Positions 9,267-16,852 of a stretch of DNA of 64,000 nt are shown here, piece by piece. The DNA is from Paraburkholderia phenazinium (lineage in GTDB: Bacteria > Pseudomonadota > Gammaproteobacteria > Burkholderiales > Burkholderiaceae), in assembly GCF_900100735.1 (NCBI RefSeq), contig NZ_FNCJ01000003.1, positions 434,001 through 498,000 of the forward strand, given 5' to 3'. The notes beneath the pieces were generated by a model. That model did no database searches and was not told the origin of the DNA. It saw only the letters and a list, made by a program, of their open reading frames with translations. Every line of letters starts with the position of its first letter. Position 1 is the stretch's first letter. Both the position numbers and the translations under genes were made by a program.

Positions 9267-10225
9267 CGCCTACCAAGCCAGGCTCGCAAACAGAGGTTCA
9301 GCAGGCACCGCAGCCACCGAATGCCTTCAGCGCTCCCGGCGCGGCTGCTGCGCGGACTACTTCCGACGTGTCTGCAGCCCCTATCGCCCCTACGACAACA
9401 GAAGCTCCCGGTGCTCCGCGCCGCTGGAAGCCCTCGCCGTTCATCACCGGCACGGCGGCGCTGCATGCCGGCGCAGCGGCGGCCGTGGTATTGCAGCCAG
9501 TACTCTGGCCGTGGGCGCTAGGCAGCGTCGTCGCCTCGCATCTGGCATTGACGGCGGCCGGCTTGTGGCCGCGCAGCACGCTGCTCGGTCTGAACTGGAC
9601 CGCGCTGCCGGAAAGCGCGGACCGGCAGATTGCGCTTACCATCGACGACGGACCGGACCCCGAGGTCACGCCGCGCGTACTCGATTTGCTCGAGCGCTAC
9701 GGTGCCCACGCGACGTTCTTCTGCATCGGCGAGGTGGCGCGCCGCCATCCGCAGATTGTCGAAGCGATCGTCGCGCGCGGGCATGCGGTCGAAAATCACA
9801 GTCAGCGGCACCGGCACAACTTTTCGTTGCTCGGGCCGCGCGCGCTCGCGCGTGAGATTGCAGCCGCGCAACAGACACTCACGGAGATCAGTGGGACGCG
9901 GCCGCTGTTCTTTCGCGCCCCCGCCGGTCTGCGCAATCCGTTTCTCGAACCGGTGCTGTGCCGGCTCGGGCTGCAGTTGGCGAGCTGGACCCGGCGCGGC
10001 TTCGACACGCGCACCCGCGACGCCGCCGTGGTGACGCAGCGCCTGCTGCATGGCCTGGCGCCACGTGACATCCTGCTGGTGCACGACGGCCATCCGGCCC
10101 GCGACGCGCGCAACCAGCCGGTCGTGCTTGATGTTCTGCCGGCGCTACTCGGCGCGGCCGCCGCCGCGCAGTTGCGCTGTACCACGTTGCGCGCGGCGAT
10201 CGCACCGGGAGTCGGCGATGTTTGA
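9263..10225 (+). CDS. Membrane-anchored polysaccharide deacetylase (NodB/CE4 family)
   Basis: A 320-residue protein. After a Pro/Ala/Thr-rich N-terminus there are one or two membrane segments (about 68-105). The NodB domain has all main motifs: TIDDGPD (metal-binding Asp pair), HSQRHRH (H-x3-H type zinc ligands), FFRAPAG, and a late LLVHDGH. Family members remove N- or O-acetyl groups from glycans. It begins in an ATGA overlap with the exporter, so it is co-translated with it, which suggests it trims a sugar in the pigment's head group or lipid carrier. That substrate is inference. A 167-base gap follows before the ketosynthase. Confidence 0.85.
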   Translation: MTPTKPGSQTEVQQAPQPPNAFSAPGAAAARTTSDVSAAPIAPTTTEAPGAPRRWKPSPFITGTAALHAGAAAAVVLQPVLWPWALGSVVASHLALTAAGLWPRSTLLGLNWTALPESADRQIALTIDDGPDPEVTPRVLDLLERYGAHATFFCIGEVARRHPQIVEAIVARGHAVENHSQRHRHNFSLLGPRALAREIAAAQQTLTEISGTRPLFFRAPAGLRNPFLEPVLCRLGLQLASWTRRGFDTRTRDAAVVTQRLLHGLAPRDILLVHDGHPARDARNQPVVLDVLPALLGAAAAAQLRCTTLRAAIAPGVGDV

Positions 10226-10392
10226 GACGCACTGCGAACGCGTGGCGGCGTCATCCCCGCAAGCCACGCCGCCCCACGCGCTCCTGACGCAGCGCAGCAG
10301 CCAGGCGCGTGCACGCCGTTTGCTACCATTGATGGATAGACAGGGCCGCTAACCGGCGCTGCCCCATCGACCCGTAACAGGACCGTACTGTA

Positions 10393-11634
10393 GTGAAACC
10401 TCTCCTGCTCTCGCACTTTACCGCCACGAGTTGTATCGGCCGCGGACTCGACGCCACGCTCGCCGCGCTGCGCGCCCAGCGTGGCGGCCTCGCGCCGTGC
10501 CGCTTCGAGCGCGCGAGTCTCGACACATGGATCGGCGAGGTGGAGGGTATCGATGCCGAGCCGGTGCGCACCGACCTGAGCGAGTTCGACTGCCGCAACA
10601 ACCGGCTCGCGCAACTCGGCCTGACGCAGGACGGCTTTGCCGAGGCGGTCGCCGCAGCCGCGCAGCGCTATGGCGCGCAACGGGTCGGTGTATTTATCGG
10701 CACCAGCACGGCTGGCATTCTGGAAACCGAACGTGCCTACCAGCAGCGCGATCCGCAAAGCGGCGCCCTGCCCGCCAGCTTCCGCTATGCCGAGAGCCAC
10801 ACGCCCTATTCGGTGGCCGCCTTCGTGCGCGCGTATTGCGCGCTGCAAGGACCGGCACTGGTGGTGTCGTCGGCCTGTTCGTCCGGCGCCAAGGTGTTCG
10901 GTTCGGCGCGGCGCATGCTGGCCGCCGGGCTGATCGATGCCGCCGTGGTCGGCGGCGTCGATTCGCTGTGCCTCACCACGCTGTACGGTTTCAACTCGCT
11001 CGAATTGCTGTCCTCGGGACCGTGCAAGCCGTTCGACGTCAAGCGCAGCGGTATTTCGATCGGCGAAGCGGCCGCTTTCGCACTGCTCGAACGCCCGCAG
11101 GAAGCGAACGACTCGGCTGCGGGCGCGCCGCTTCACGATGGCGCGATCCTGCTCGCGGGCATCGGCGAATCGAGCGACGCGTATCACATGTCGTCACCGC
11201 ATCCGGAGGGCCTCGGCGCCCGTCTCGCGATGGAACAGGCGCTCGCGAGCAGCGGGCTCAGCCCGCAGGAGATCGACTACATCAACCTGCATGGCACCGC
11301 CACCCCGAGCAACGATGCGGCCGAGAGCCGCGCGGTGAGGACCCTGTTCGACAGCACGCCGTGCAGCTCGACCAAGGGAGCGACGGGCCACACACTCGGC
11401 GCAGCCGGGGCGCTCGAAGCGGTGATCGCCGCGCTCGCCTTGCGCGAGCAGTGGCTGCCCGCCGGCATCAACACCACCGAGGCCGACACCGCGCTCGGGC
11501 TCAACTACCTGCTGACGGGTCGAGCGGCTCCGTTGCGCACAGCCCTCAGCAATTCGTTCGGCTTCGGCGGCACCAATTGCAGCCTGCTGTTTGCACGCGC
11601 CGCTGCGGCGCGCAACAGAGGGGGCGCAGCATGA
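10393..11634 (+). CDS. Beta-ketoacyl-ACP synthase (elongating KS of the aryl polyene synthase)
   Basis: A 413-residue FabB/FabF-type ketosynthase with the full triad: Cys162 in SSACSSG, His300 in HGTATPSND and His333 in KGATGHTLGAAG (with Lys328), plus the C-terminal NSFGFGGTN loop. It should condense malonyl-ACP with the growing polyene. The start is a GTG behind an AACAGGA ribosome site. It is coupled by ATGA to a chain-length-factor-like gene, which it probably partners as a heterodimer, as with ApeO/ApeC in characterised loci (letters from memory). Confidence 0.9.
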   Translation: MKPLLLSHFTATSCIGRGLDATLAALRAQRGGLAPCRFERASLDTWIGEVEGIDAEPVRTDLSEFDCRNNRLAQLGLTQDGFAEAVAAAAQRYGAQRVGVFIGTSTAGILETERAYQQRDPQSGALPASFRYAESHTPYSVAAFVRAYCALQGPALVVSSACSSGAKVFGSARRMLAAGLIDAAVVGGVDSLCLTTLYGFNSLELLSSGPCKPFDVKRSGISIGEAAAFALLERPQEANDSAAGAPLHDGAILLAGIGESSDAYHMSSPHPEGLGARLAMEQALASSGLSPQEIDYINLHGTATPSNDAAESRAVRTLFDSTPCSSTKGATGHTLGAAGALEAVIAALALREQWLPAGINTTEADTALGLNYLLTGRAAPLRTALSNSFGFGGTNCSLLFARAAAARNRGGAA

Positions 11635-12452
11635 TCGCCTTGACCGCCTTTATCGACAGCGTCGGCTTGCTCGGGCCAGGGCTTGCCAACTGGTCCGATG
11701 CCAGGGATGTGCTAGCCGGCCGCGCGGCCTACGTGTGCGCCCGCACCGTCGTCCCCGCACCCGCCAGCCTGCCCTCCGCCGAACGCCGCCGCACTGGCAC
11801 AGGCGTCAAGCTGGCGCTCGCGGCCGGCCTCGAGGCGTTAGCGGCAAGCGGCCGCGACGCGGCGTCGCTTGCTACCGTGTTTGCCGCCTCGGGCGGTGAC
11901 GGTCAGAACTGCCATGTGATCTGCGAGACGCTCGCCAGCGACGACCGGGCCCTTTCGCCGACGCGCTTTCACAACTCCGTGCACAATGCGCCGGCCGGCT
12001 ACTGGAGCATCGCGACACAGGCGATGGCGCCGTCCAACGTGTTGTCGGCGTATGACGGCAGCTTCGCCGCAGGCTTGCTCGAAAGCGTCTGCCAGGTCGC
12101 GGTCGACGGCGTGCCCACGCTGCTGATCGCCTTCGATACCGACTACCCGGCGCCGATGCGCGAAATGCGGCCGATCCCCGATGCCTTCGGCGTGGCGTTG
12201 GTGCTCGCGCCGGTGGCTGGTGCGAACACGCTGGCGCGCATCGACGTGCAGCTCACCGATGCACCCGCGAGCGTGCTCGCCGCGCCCGAGCTCGAAGCGC
12301 TACGCCTTGGCAACCCGGCAGCCCGCGCGCTGCCTTTGCTCGACGCACTCGCCGCGCAAGCTCCGGCGAGTGTGGTGCTGGATTACCTGCAGGACGTCCA
12401 GTTGCGAGTCGACCTGACAATGTCGAACCGTTCCGGCGAGTTTGCGCCATGA
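11631..12452 (+). CDS. Short chain-length-factor-like ketosynthase homologue
   Basis: A 273-residue protein resembling the N-terminal half of ketosynthases (the Ketoacyl-synt_2 type seen in aryl polyene loci). The region expected to hold the active cysteine reads SAYDGSFAAG (near 145-155), with Asp-Gly-Ser and no cysteine. The distal His motifs of a true ketosynthase are missing, so it cannot condense by itself. It should act as the chain length factor of the upstream ketosynthase. It overlaps both neighbours by ATGA. A much longer open frame covers this gene in the same frame, but its first 400 codons run antiparallel in sense to the real ketosynthase frame and are not coding. Confidence 0.85.
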   Translation: MIALTAFIDSVGLLGPGLANWSDARDVLAGRAAYVCARTVVPAPASLPSAERRRTGTGVKLALAAGLEALAASGRDAASLATVFAASGGDGQNCHVICETLASDDRALSPTRFHNSVHNAPAGYWSIATQAMAPSNVLSAYDGSFAAGLLESVCQVAVDGVPTLLIAFDTDYPAPMREMRPIPDAFGVALVLAPVAGANTLARIDVQLTDAPASVLAAPELEALRLGNPAARALPLLDALAAQAPASVVLDYLQDVQLRVDLTMSNRSGEFAP

Positions 12453-12964
12453 ATTTAGGCTTTCCGCTCTCGCCGCCGCTCGATCATGCGTGGATTGCCG
12501 CGCATATCCCGCACAGCGGCTCGATGTGCCTGCTCGACGAGGTCGCCGAGTGGGACGCCGAGCGCATCCGCTGCACCGCGACGAGCCATCTCGATGCGCA
12601 CAATCCGCTACGCGCGCACGGACGGCTCGCCGCCGTCTGCGGCGTCGAATACGCGGCTCAGGCGATGGCGGTGCATGGCGCACTGCTGGGCGCAGGCGAG
12701 GAACGTCCGCGTGCGGGGTTTCTTGCCAGCGTGCGGGAGGTCGAGGCGCAGGTGGCCCGGCTGGACGGACTGGATGGGCCGTTGAGCGTGGAAGCCGAGC
12801 GCTTGAGCGGCAATGGCAATAATATTCTGTACCGCTTCGCATTGAGCTGCGGCGCGCGCGTGCTGCTGACCGGCCGCGCCGCCGTCATGCTCGATGCCAG
12901 CGGCGTTACCCTAACGGCCGGGCTCGCATCGAGCACCGGCGCTACTTCAGGACCCGCGTTATGA
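12449..12964 (+). CDS. ApeP-like hotdog dehydratase
   Basis: A 171-residue member of the 3-hydroxylacyl-ACP dehydratase-like family (COG4706). The signature IPHSGSMCLLDEV is at residues 20-32, with His22 the likely catalytic residue. GRLAAVCGVEYAAQAMAVHG near 54-72 forms the central hotdog helix. It would dehydrate 3-hydroxyacyl intermediates during polyene extension, beside the FabZ-like domain fused to the ligase. ATGA overlaps at both ends place it firmly in the operon. Confidence 0.87.
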   Translation: MNLGFPLSPPLDHAWIAAHIPHSGSMCLLDEVAEWDAERIRCTATSHLDAHNPLRAHGRLAAVCGVEYAAQAMAVHGALLGAGEERPRAGFLASVREVEAQVARLDGLDGPLSVEAERLSGNGNNILYRFALSCGARVLLTGRAAVMLDASGVTLTAGLASSTGATSGPAL

Positions 12965-13254
12965 AGAAGTTCAGACTGTTGCTCACCGCGCTTGGCGCGC
13001 TCACTTTCGCGACGCTCACGCCGCTAGCCCACGCGGACTTCGCCGAGGGCGCGCATCAGTTCAAGACCGACGTGAAGACCGCCGGCAAGGAAACCGGCCA
13101 TGCGATTGCGCATGGGGCACGTGCCGTCGGACATGGGGCGAAGACGGCCGGTCACGCGGTGGCGCACGGCGCAAAAAGCGCCGGCCATGCGATTGCCAAT
13201 ACCACCAGCCACGGGTACCACGCGACCAAGCAGTGGGTGAAGGAAAAGACCTGA
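12961..13254 (+). CDS. Small secreted Gly/His/Ala-repeat protein ending the aryl polyene operon
   Basis: A 97-residue protein with a clear signal peptide (MKKFRLLLTALGAL, cleavage after PLAHA near 25). The mature part contains about four copies of an 11-residue unit of the form GHA-IAHGA-K-A between residues 42 and 82, with one histidine or more per unit, and then a lysine-rich tail. I do not recognise a named family. The periodic Ala/His/Gly/Lys pattern could form an amphipathic helix, and periodic histidines can bind metal or porphyrin-like ligands; both are guesses. It starts inside the dehydratase stop codon (ATGA), so it is co-translated with pigment genes and its job is likely periplasmic. 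Confidence 0.7.
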   Translation: MKKFRLLLTALGALTFATLTPLAHADFAEGAHQFKTDVKTAGKETGHAIAHGARAVGHGAKTAGHAVAHGAKSAGHAIANTTSHGYHATKQWVKEKT

Positions 13255-13260
13255 CACCGT

Positions 13261-13282
13261 CGATGCCGCTCGCGCGGCATCG
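13261..13282 (+). terminator. Hairpin after the aryl polyene operon
   Basis: CGATGCCG and CGGCATCG form a perfect 8-bp stem around a 6-base loop, seven bases after the last stop codon. No T-run follows, so an intrinsic terminator is only possible; it may instead protect the 3' end or precede Rho termination. Confidence 0.45.
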
Positions 13283-13318
13283 GGCGGCGTAGCGGCGCAG
13301 GCCGCGCGCGGCCCCCCC

Positions 13319-14398
13319 TCAATGCTTGACGACTTCCTGCCCCACGGCATAAAGCTCGCACTGCGTTCCGCCCATCCGTATGCACTCGGCGAGCGCCCGC
13401 TGCCCGGCGTTTTCGCCCAGACGGTACGCCCAATGTCCATCCGGCGACAACGCGAACGCGCGCGGCGGCGCGAGCCACAGGAAGTGCCGGTAACCGTCGC
13501 GGCCGGCCGCCTTCAGATACGGCACAGCGTCGACATCCTCGATGTCCGGGCCCGGTGCATGGGCGCGCAGATCGTAGCGAACCTCGAACGGCAGCCCCAG
13601 CGACGTCAGGAACTGGCCGACTGCCGGCAACCAGATCGGCAGGCCGCTGTACAAGCTGAACATGATGTGGCCGTCGCTGCCGAACGTACCGTAGTCGATG
13701 AATTGCGCGTGGCCTCCGGCGCTCTCATAGGCCGTGAGCATCCGCTTGACGAGCGGCGGCGGAAATAGCGAGTCGTTGTCGCCGTACATCCATAGCGACG
13801 GCACCCGGGTGGTCTTGCCATACGCGCCGAATGCCTCCACCAGGCTGCGCTCGGAGCCCGGGCAATTGGCGAAATGCAGGCCGCCGGCGAAGTTGATCAG
13901 CGCCACCACACCCGGCGGATTCAGCGAGCCCAGCGCCATCGTGGCTAAGCCACCGTGCGACTGGCCGATCACCACGATGCGCCTGGCGTCCACGTAAGGC
14001 AATTTTTTCGCGTAGTCGATTGCGGCAAGCACGTCGGCGGCCTGGGTGAGGCCGTCGTCTTCGTCGTTGCAACTGTCGGCCCGGTAGGTCCCGCCCGACT
14101 TCGCGAAACCTTCTCGCATCGGCACGATCACCGCATAGCCGCGCCGGACGAATTCGAGCGCCTGACCGTAGTAGTCGGCGCTTTGCTGGAAATGCGGATC
14201 GCCCCACTCCTTGCCGTGATTGATGACGACCAGCGGAAACGGCCCGTCGCCGGGCGGCGCGTAGATGTGCGTTTCGAGTTCGACGTGAAACAGGCCGTGT
14301 CCCTTCGGCACCATCACCGATTCGTCGCGCAGCGTCGCCGCCCCTGCCGCTTGCGCGACACATACGGTGAACGCAAGCAGCAGGCGCAGTAGATTCAT
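13319..14398 (-). CDS. Secreted alpha/beta hydrolase (dienelactone hydrolase-like)
   Basis: A 359-residue protein with a signal peptide (MNLLRLLLAFTVCVAQAAGA). The hydrolase core shows VVINHGKEW (oxyanion region), the nucleophile elbow GQSHGG, GDNDSLFPP with the acidic residue, and SDGHIMF with the catalytic histidine. It is probably an esterase or peptidase acting in the periplasm; the substrate is unknown. It is the last of three minus-strand genes, 13 bases after the beta-propeller gene, and all three products are exported, which suggests a shared extracytoplasmic pathway. Four cysteines in the mature protein may form disulfides. Confidence 0.82.
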   Translation of the reverse strand: MNLLRLLLAFTVCVAQAAGAATLRDESVMVPKGHGLFHVELETHIYAPPGDGPFPLVVINHGKEWGDPHFQQSADYYGQALEFVRRGYAVIVPMREGFAKSGGTYRADSCNDEDDGLTQAADVLAAIDYAKKLPYVDARRIVVIGQSHGGLATMALGSLNPPGVVALINFAGGLHFANCPGSERSLVEAFGAYGKTTRVPSLWMYGDNDSLFPPPLVKRMLTAYESAGGHAQFIDYGTFGSDGHIMFSLYSGLPIWLPAVGQFLTSLGLPFEVRYDLRAHAPGPDIEDVDAVPYLKAAGRDGYRHFLWLAPPRAFALSPDGHWAYRLGENAGQRALAECIRMGGTQCELYAVGQEVVKH

Positions 14399-14411
14399 CA
14401 GCGTCCCCTCA

Positions 14412-15584
14412 TCAGCGCATGTTGCCGGTATGCCCCAGAGAATAGCGTCCCGGCTGCGGCCACACTGTCAGGCCGTGCGGTTCCATGCCGACCGGAATCG
14501 ACTGGATGTTACCGGTTGTCGTATCGATCGCGTACACCACATCGTCGAAGCGGCCGGAGAGCCACAGCATCTTGCCGTCGGCGCTGACGTTGCCCATGTC
14601 GGGACTGCCGCCGCCGGGAATCGGCCAGGTGACCAGCACCTTGCGGGTGGCGAAGTCGAGCACCGAAATGCTGCCCTTGCCGTGCTTCGGCCCATGCACG
14701 AGATTCGAGCCGCGGTTCGAGATATACAGCTTGGTGCCGTCGCGGCTCGGATAGAGCCCGTGCGTGCCGACGCCGGTATGGATGAAGCCGATCTTGGTAA
14801 AGCTGTCGCCGTCGACGAGGAACACGCCATCGGCCATCATGTCCGCCACGTAGAACACCTTGCCGTCAGGCGAGATGCGGATGTCCTGCGGCATGCCCTT
14901 CGCATTGATTTGCAAATAGCCCACCACCTTGCGGTTCACCATATCGATCTTGGCCAGCTTGCCGCCGAATTCGCAGGTGAAGAGCGCGTATTTGCCGTCA
15001 ATCGAAAAGTCCGCGTGGTTGATCCCCTTGCACTCCGGCACATCGAGGCTGGCCTTCAAGGCCATCGTGTGGGCGTCGCGAAAGTCGAGGCGCGCGCGCG
15101 CTTCCGCGACCACGATCGCTTCCTTGCCGTCCGGCGTGAAATACATGTTGTACGGATCGTCGACCTTCACCGCCTGGCCCGGCTTGCCGGTCTTCGGATC
15201 GATCGGCGTGAGGCTGCCATCGGGCCGGCCTTCCGCATTGTTCGCCACCCACAGCGTCTGCAGGTCCCAGGACGGCACGACGTGCTGCGGGCTGTAGCCA
15301 ACCTTGAACTTGTCCACTACCTTGAGGGTGGCCGGATCGATCACATAGACATCGTTCGAACGCAGGTTGGGCACATAGACGCGCTGCAACGCACCCGCTA
15401 CCGCCGGACTCAGATGATTGACACCCGCCTCGCTATACAGGTTGGCGGGGTTGACCACCGGCGGCATGCCGGCCACGGTAGTAACGCTCGCCGCGGCCGC
15501 GGCGGGACCCGCCATCCACAGCCCCGACAGGACGACGCCAACCGACGATGCAAGCCGCACCCAGCGACTGGAACGGAAAGCCAT
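14412..15584 (-). CDS. Secreted YncE-like beta-propeller protein
   Basis: A 390-residue protein with a signal peptide ending in AAAAA around residue 33. The mature part has regularly spaced propeller blades with repeats such as VYVIDPATLKVV, GKYALFTCEFGGKLAKID and KVFYVADMMADGVFLVD, as in YncE/YVTN-type seven-bladed propellers. Such proteins are often structural or ligand-binding rather than catalytic. I chose the ATG at 15584, preceded by GGAG; in-frame ATGs at 15599 and 15653 are alternatives. It lies between a creatininase-like gene and an alpha/beta hydrolase gene on the same strand. Confidence 0.8.
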   Translation of the reverse strand: MAFRSSRWVRLASSVGVVLSGLWMAGPAAAAASVTTVAGMPPVVNPANLYSEAGVNHLSPAVAGALQRVYVPNLRSNDVYVIDPATLKVVDKFKVGYSPQHVVPSWDLQTLWVANNAEGRPDGSLTPIDPKTGKPGQAVKVDDPYNMYFTPDGKEAIVVAEARARLDFRDAHTMALKASLDVPECKGINHADFSIDGKYALFTCEFGGKLAKIDMVNRKVVGYLQINAKGMPQDIRISPDGKVFYVADMMADGVFLVDGDSFTKIGFIHTGVGTHGLYPSRDGTKLYISNRGSNLVHGPKHGKGSISVLDFATRKVLVTWPIPGGGSPDMGNVSADGKMLWLSGRFDDVVYAIDTTTGNIQSIPVGMEPHGLTVWPQPGRYSLGHTGNMR

Positions 15585-15666
15585 AGCGATGAACTCCATG
15601 AATAAGTGAGTGACGCAAACGAATAACGAAAACGCGTAACGGACACGCATCACGAAAACGCAAAAC

Positions 15667-16506
15667 TCAGCGCCCCGCCGTATCTCTCTTGATGGCGTCG
15701 ATGGTGCGCGACACGATCGCGTCGACGCCTAGCTGGCCGAGTTCCGCGGTCGCCCGGCGCGGATCGCCGCCGTAGACGCCGTCGGCCGGGCCGAGCTTAG
15801 GCCCGCTGCGCAGCTTGTCGACGCGCACCATTTGCGGCGCGACCGCGAGCAGCAGCGCGGTGTCCGCGAGGCCCGCATGGGTGCCGATTTCGTCGTCGTG
15901 AAAGCCATGCTCGCGCAGGATCGCGTTGTAGCCATCCGAACTGGTGCCGTAGTACTCCGGCGGCACAAAGGCGCGCGCTTGTGTACCGGCCCATGACTTG
16001 TTCAGTTGTGCCACCACACGCTTGACGTCGTTCTGATAGCCGCCATGGTCGCCGAGAAACACGATGTTCTTGAAGCCATGCACGGCGAAGCTGTTGGCGG
16101 CGGACTCGAGCAGCTTCTCGAACACGTCGTCCGGAATCGTGATGGTGCCGGGAAAGCGCATATGTGACGTTGGCGGCGCATAGCCGCCTTCCGGCACATA
16201 GGCGATGATCGGCGCGACCAGCGCATTGCCGAGCCCCTGCGCGATGCGCTGCGACAACACCGCGACGCGCGCGTTGTGCTTGCCGAGCGCGACATCGGGG
16301 CCGCTTTGCTCGGTGCCGCCGATCGGAATGATGATGGTGGTTTTGCCCGCCTGAACTTCGTCGCGGACCTCGGTCCACGTCAGGTTTTCGAGGAACACGG
16401 TTTTCGGCGTTTGCGCGAAAACGGTCTGGATAGCGGTTTGTGAAGCGATCAGCAGAACGATCGACGCGAGGCTTCGCCGCAGTGACAAGCGCATGAGGAG
16501 TCCCAT
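15667..16506 (-). CDS. Secreted creatininase-family amidohydrolase
   Basis: A 279-residue member of the creatinine amidohydrolase family with a signal peptide (cleavage near VFAQ, residue 32), unusual for a family mostly known as cytoplasmic. Metal-site motifs are present: IGGTEQSGPDVALGKHN (Glu, Asp, His ligands), FLGDHGG, and a later EIGTHAGLADTALLL. Relatives hydrolyse creatinine, formamide intermediates or, in MftE, a peptide bond. The substrate here is unknown. It is the first gene of a three-gene unit of exported proteins. An in-frame ATG at 16494 is an equally good start. Confidence 0.82.
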   Translation of the reverse strand: MGLLMRLSLRRSLASIVLLIASQTAIQTVFAQTPKTVFLENLTWTEVRDEVQAGKTTIIIPIGGTEQSGPDVALGKHNARVAVLSQRIAQGLGNALVAPIIAYVPEGGYAPPTSHMRFPGTITIPDDVFEKLLESAANSFAVHGFKNIVFLGDHGGYQNDVKRVVAQLNKSWAGTQARAFVPPEYYGTSSDGYNAILREHGFHDDEIGTHAGLADTALLLAVAPQMVRVDKLRSGPKLGPADGVYGGDPRRATAELGQLGVDAIVSRTIDAIKRDTAGR

Positions 16507-16723
16507 TCCGGAGATTTGACGACGCCTGTGAGTATATCCGCCGCTACGGCCCGCGCAGGAGGCTTTGTGGGGTCTTTATTGGGTCGGCATTGACCAGCGA
16601 TAAGGCACGGCGTTACGGGTTATCCCTGGGGCATGAAGGGCCGCCAAACCTTTCTTTTTACTTTCAACATTCTTTCTGTTGCTGTTAAATGAGGTTCTTC
16701 CTTTAACGCCTGGAGACCTTTCT

Positions 16724-16816
16724 ATGTCGAATTTCATGCAAGGTGCGGTAACGCTCGGCAGCTGCATCGGCGTGTTCACGCTGGTCGTTGCATTGATCGA
16801 AATGCTGGGGGGATGA
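16724..16816 (+). CDS. 30-residue single-span membrane protein
   Basis: A very short open frame with strong start signals: ATG eight bases after GGAGA, ending in TGA. The product starts MSNFMQGAVTLG and ends ALIEMLGG; residues about 7-26 form one hydrophobic span. It sits alone in the 346-base gap between the divergently oriented creatininase gene and the aldo/keto reductase remnant, with an AT-richer leader upstream (16660-16715) that could hold its promoter. I know no family for it. The ribosome site and the transmembrane profile support it as a small membrane protein; conservation would decide. Confidence 0.55.
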   Translation: MSNFMQGAVTLGSCIGVFTLVVALIEMLGG

Positions 16817-16852
16817 GCCCCCCAGCGAGGCCGCAAACCTTAAACCAGCACC

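Noticed and set aside
10218..10352. 44-codon plus-strand frame overlapping the deacetylase stop
   Set aside because: It has ATG coupling but no recognisable motif, and composition worsens toward the end. Kept as a finding about the gap, not as a gene.
10431..12452. 673-codon frame covering the ketosynthase and chain-length-factor genes
   Set aside because: Its first 400 codons are an Arg-rich off-frame reading of the ketosynthase; only the part from 11631 is a real gene.
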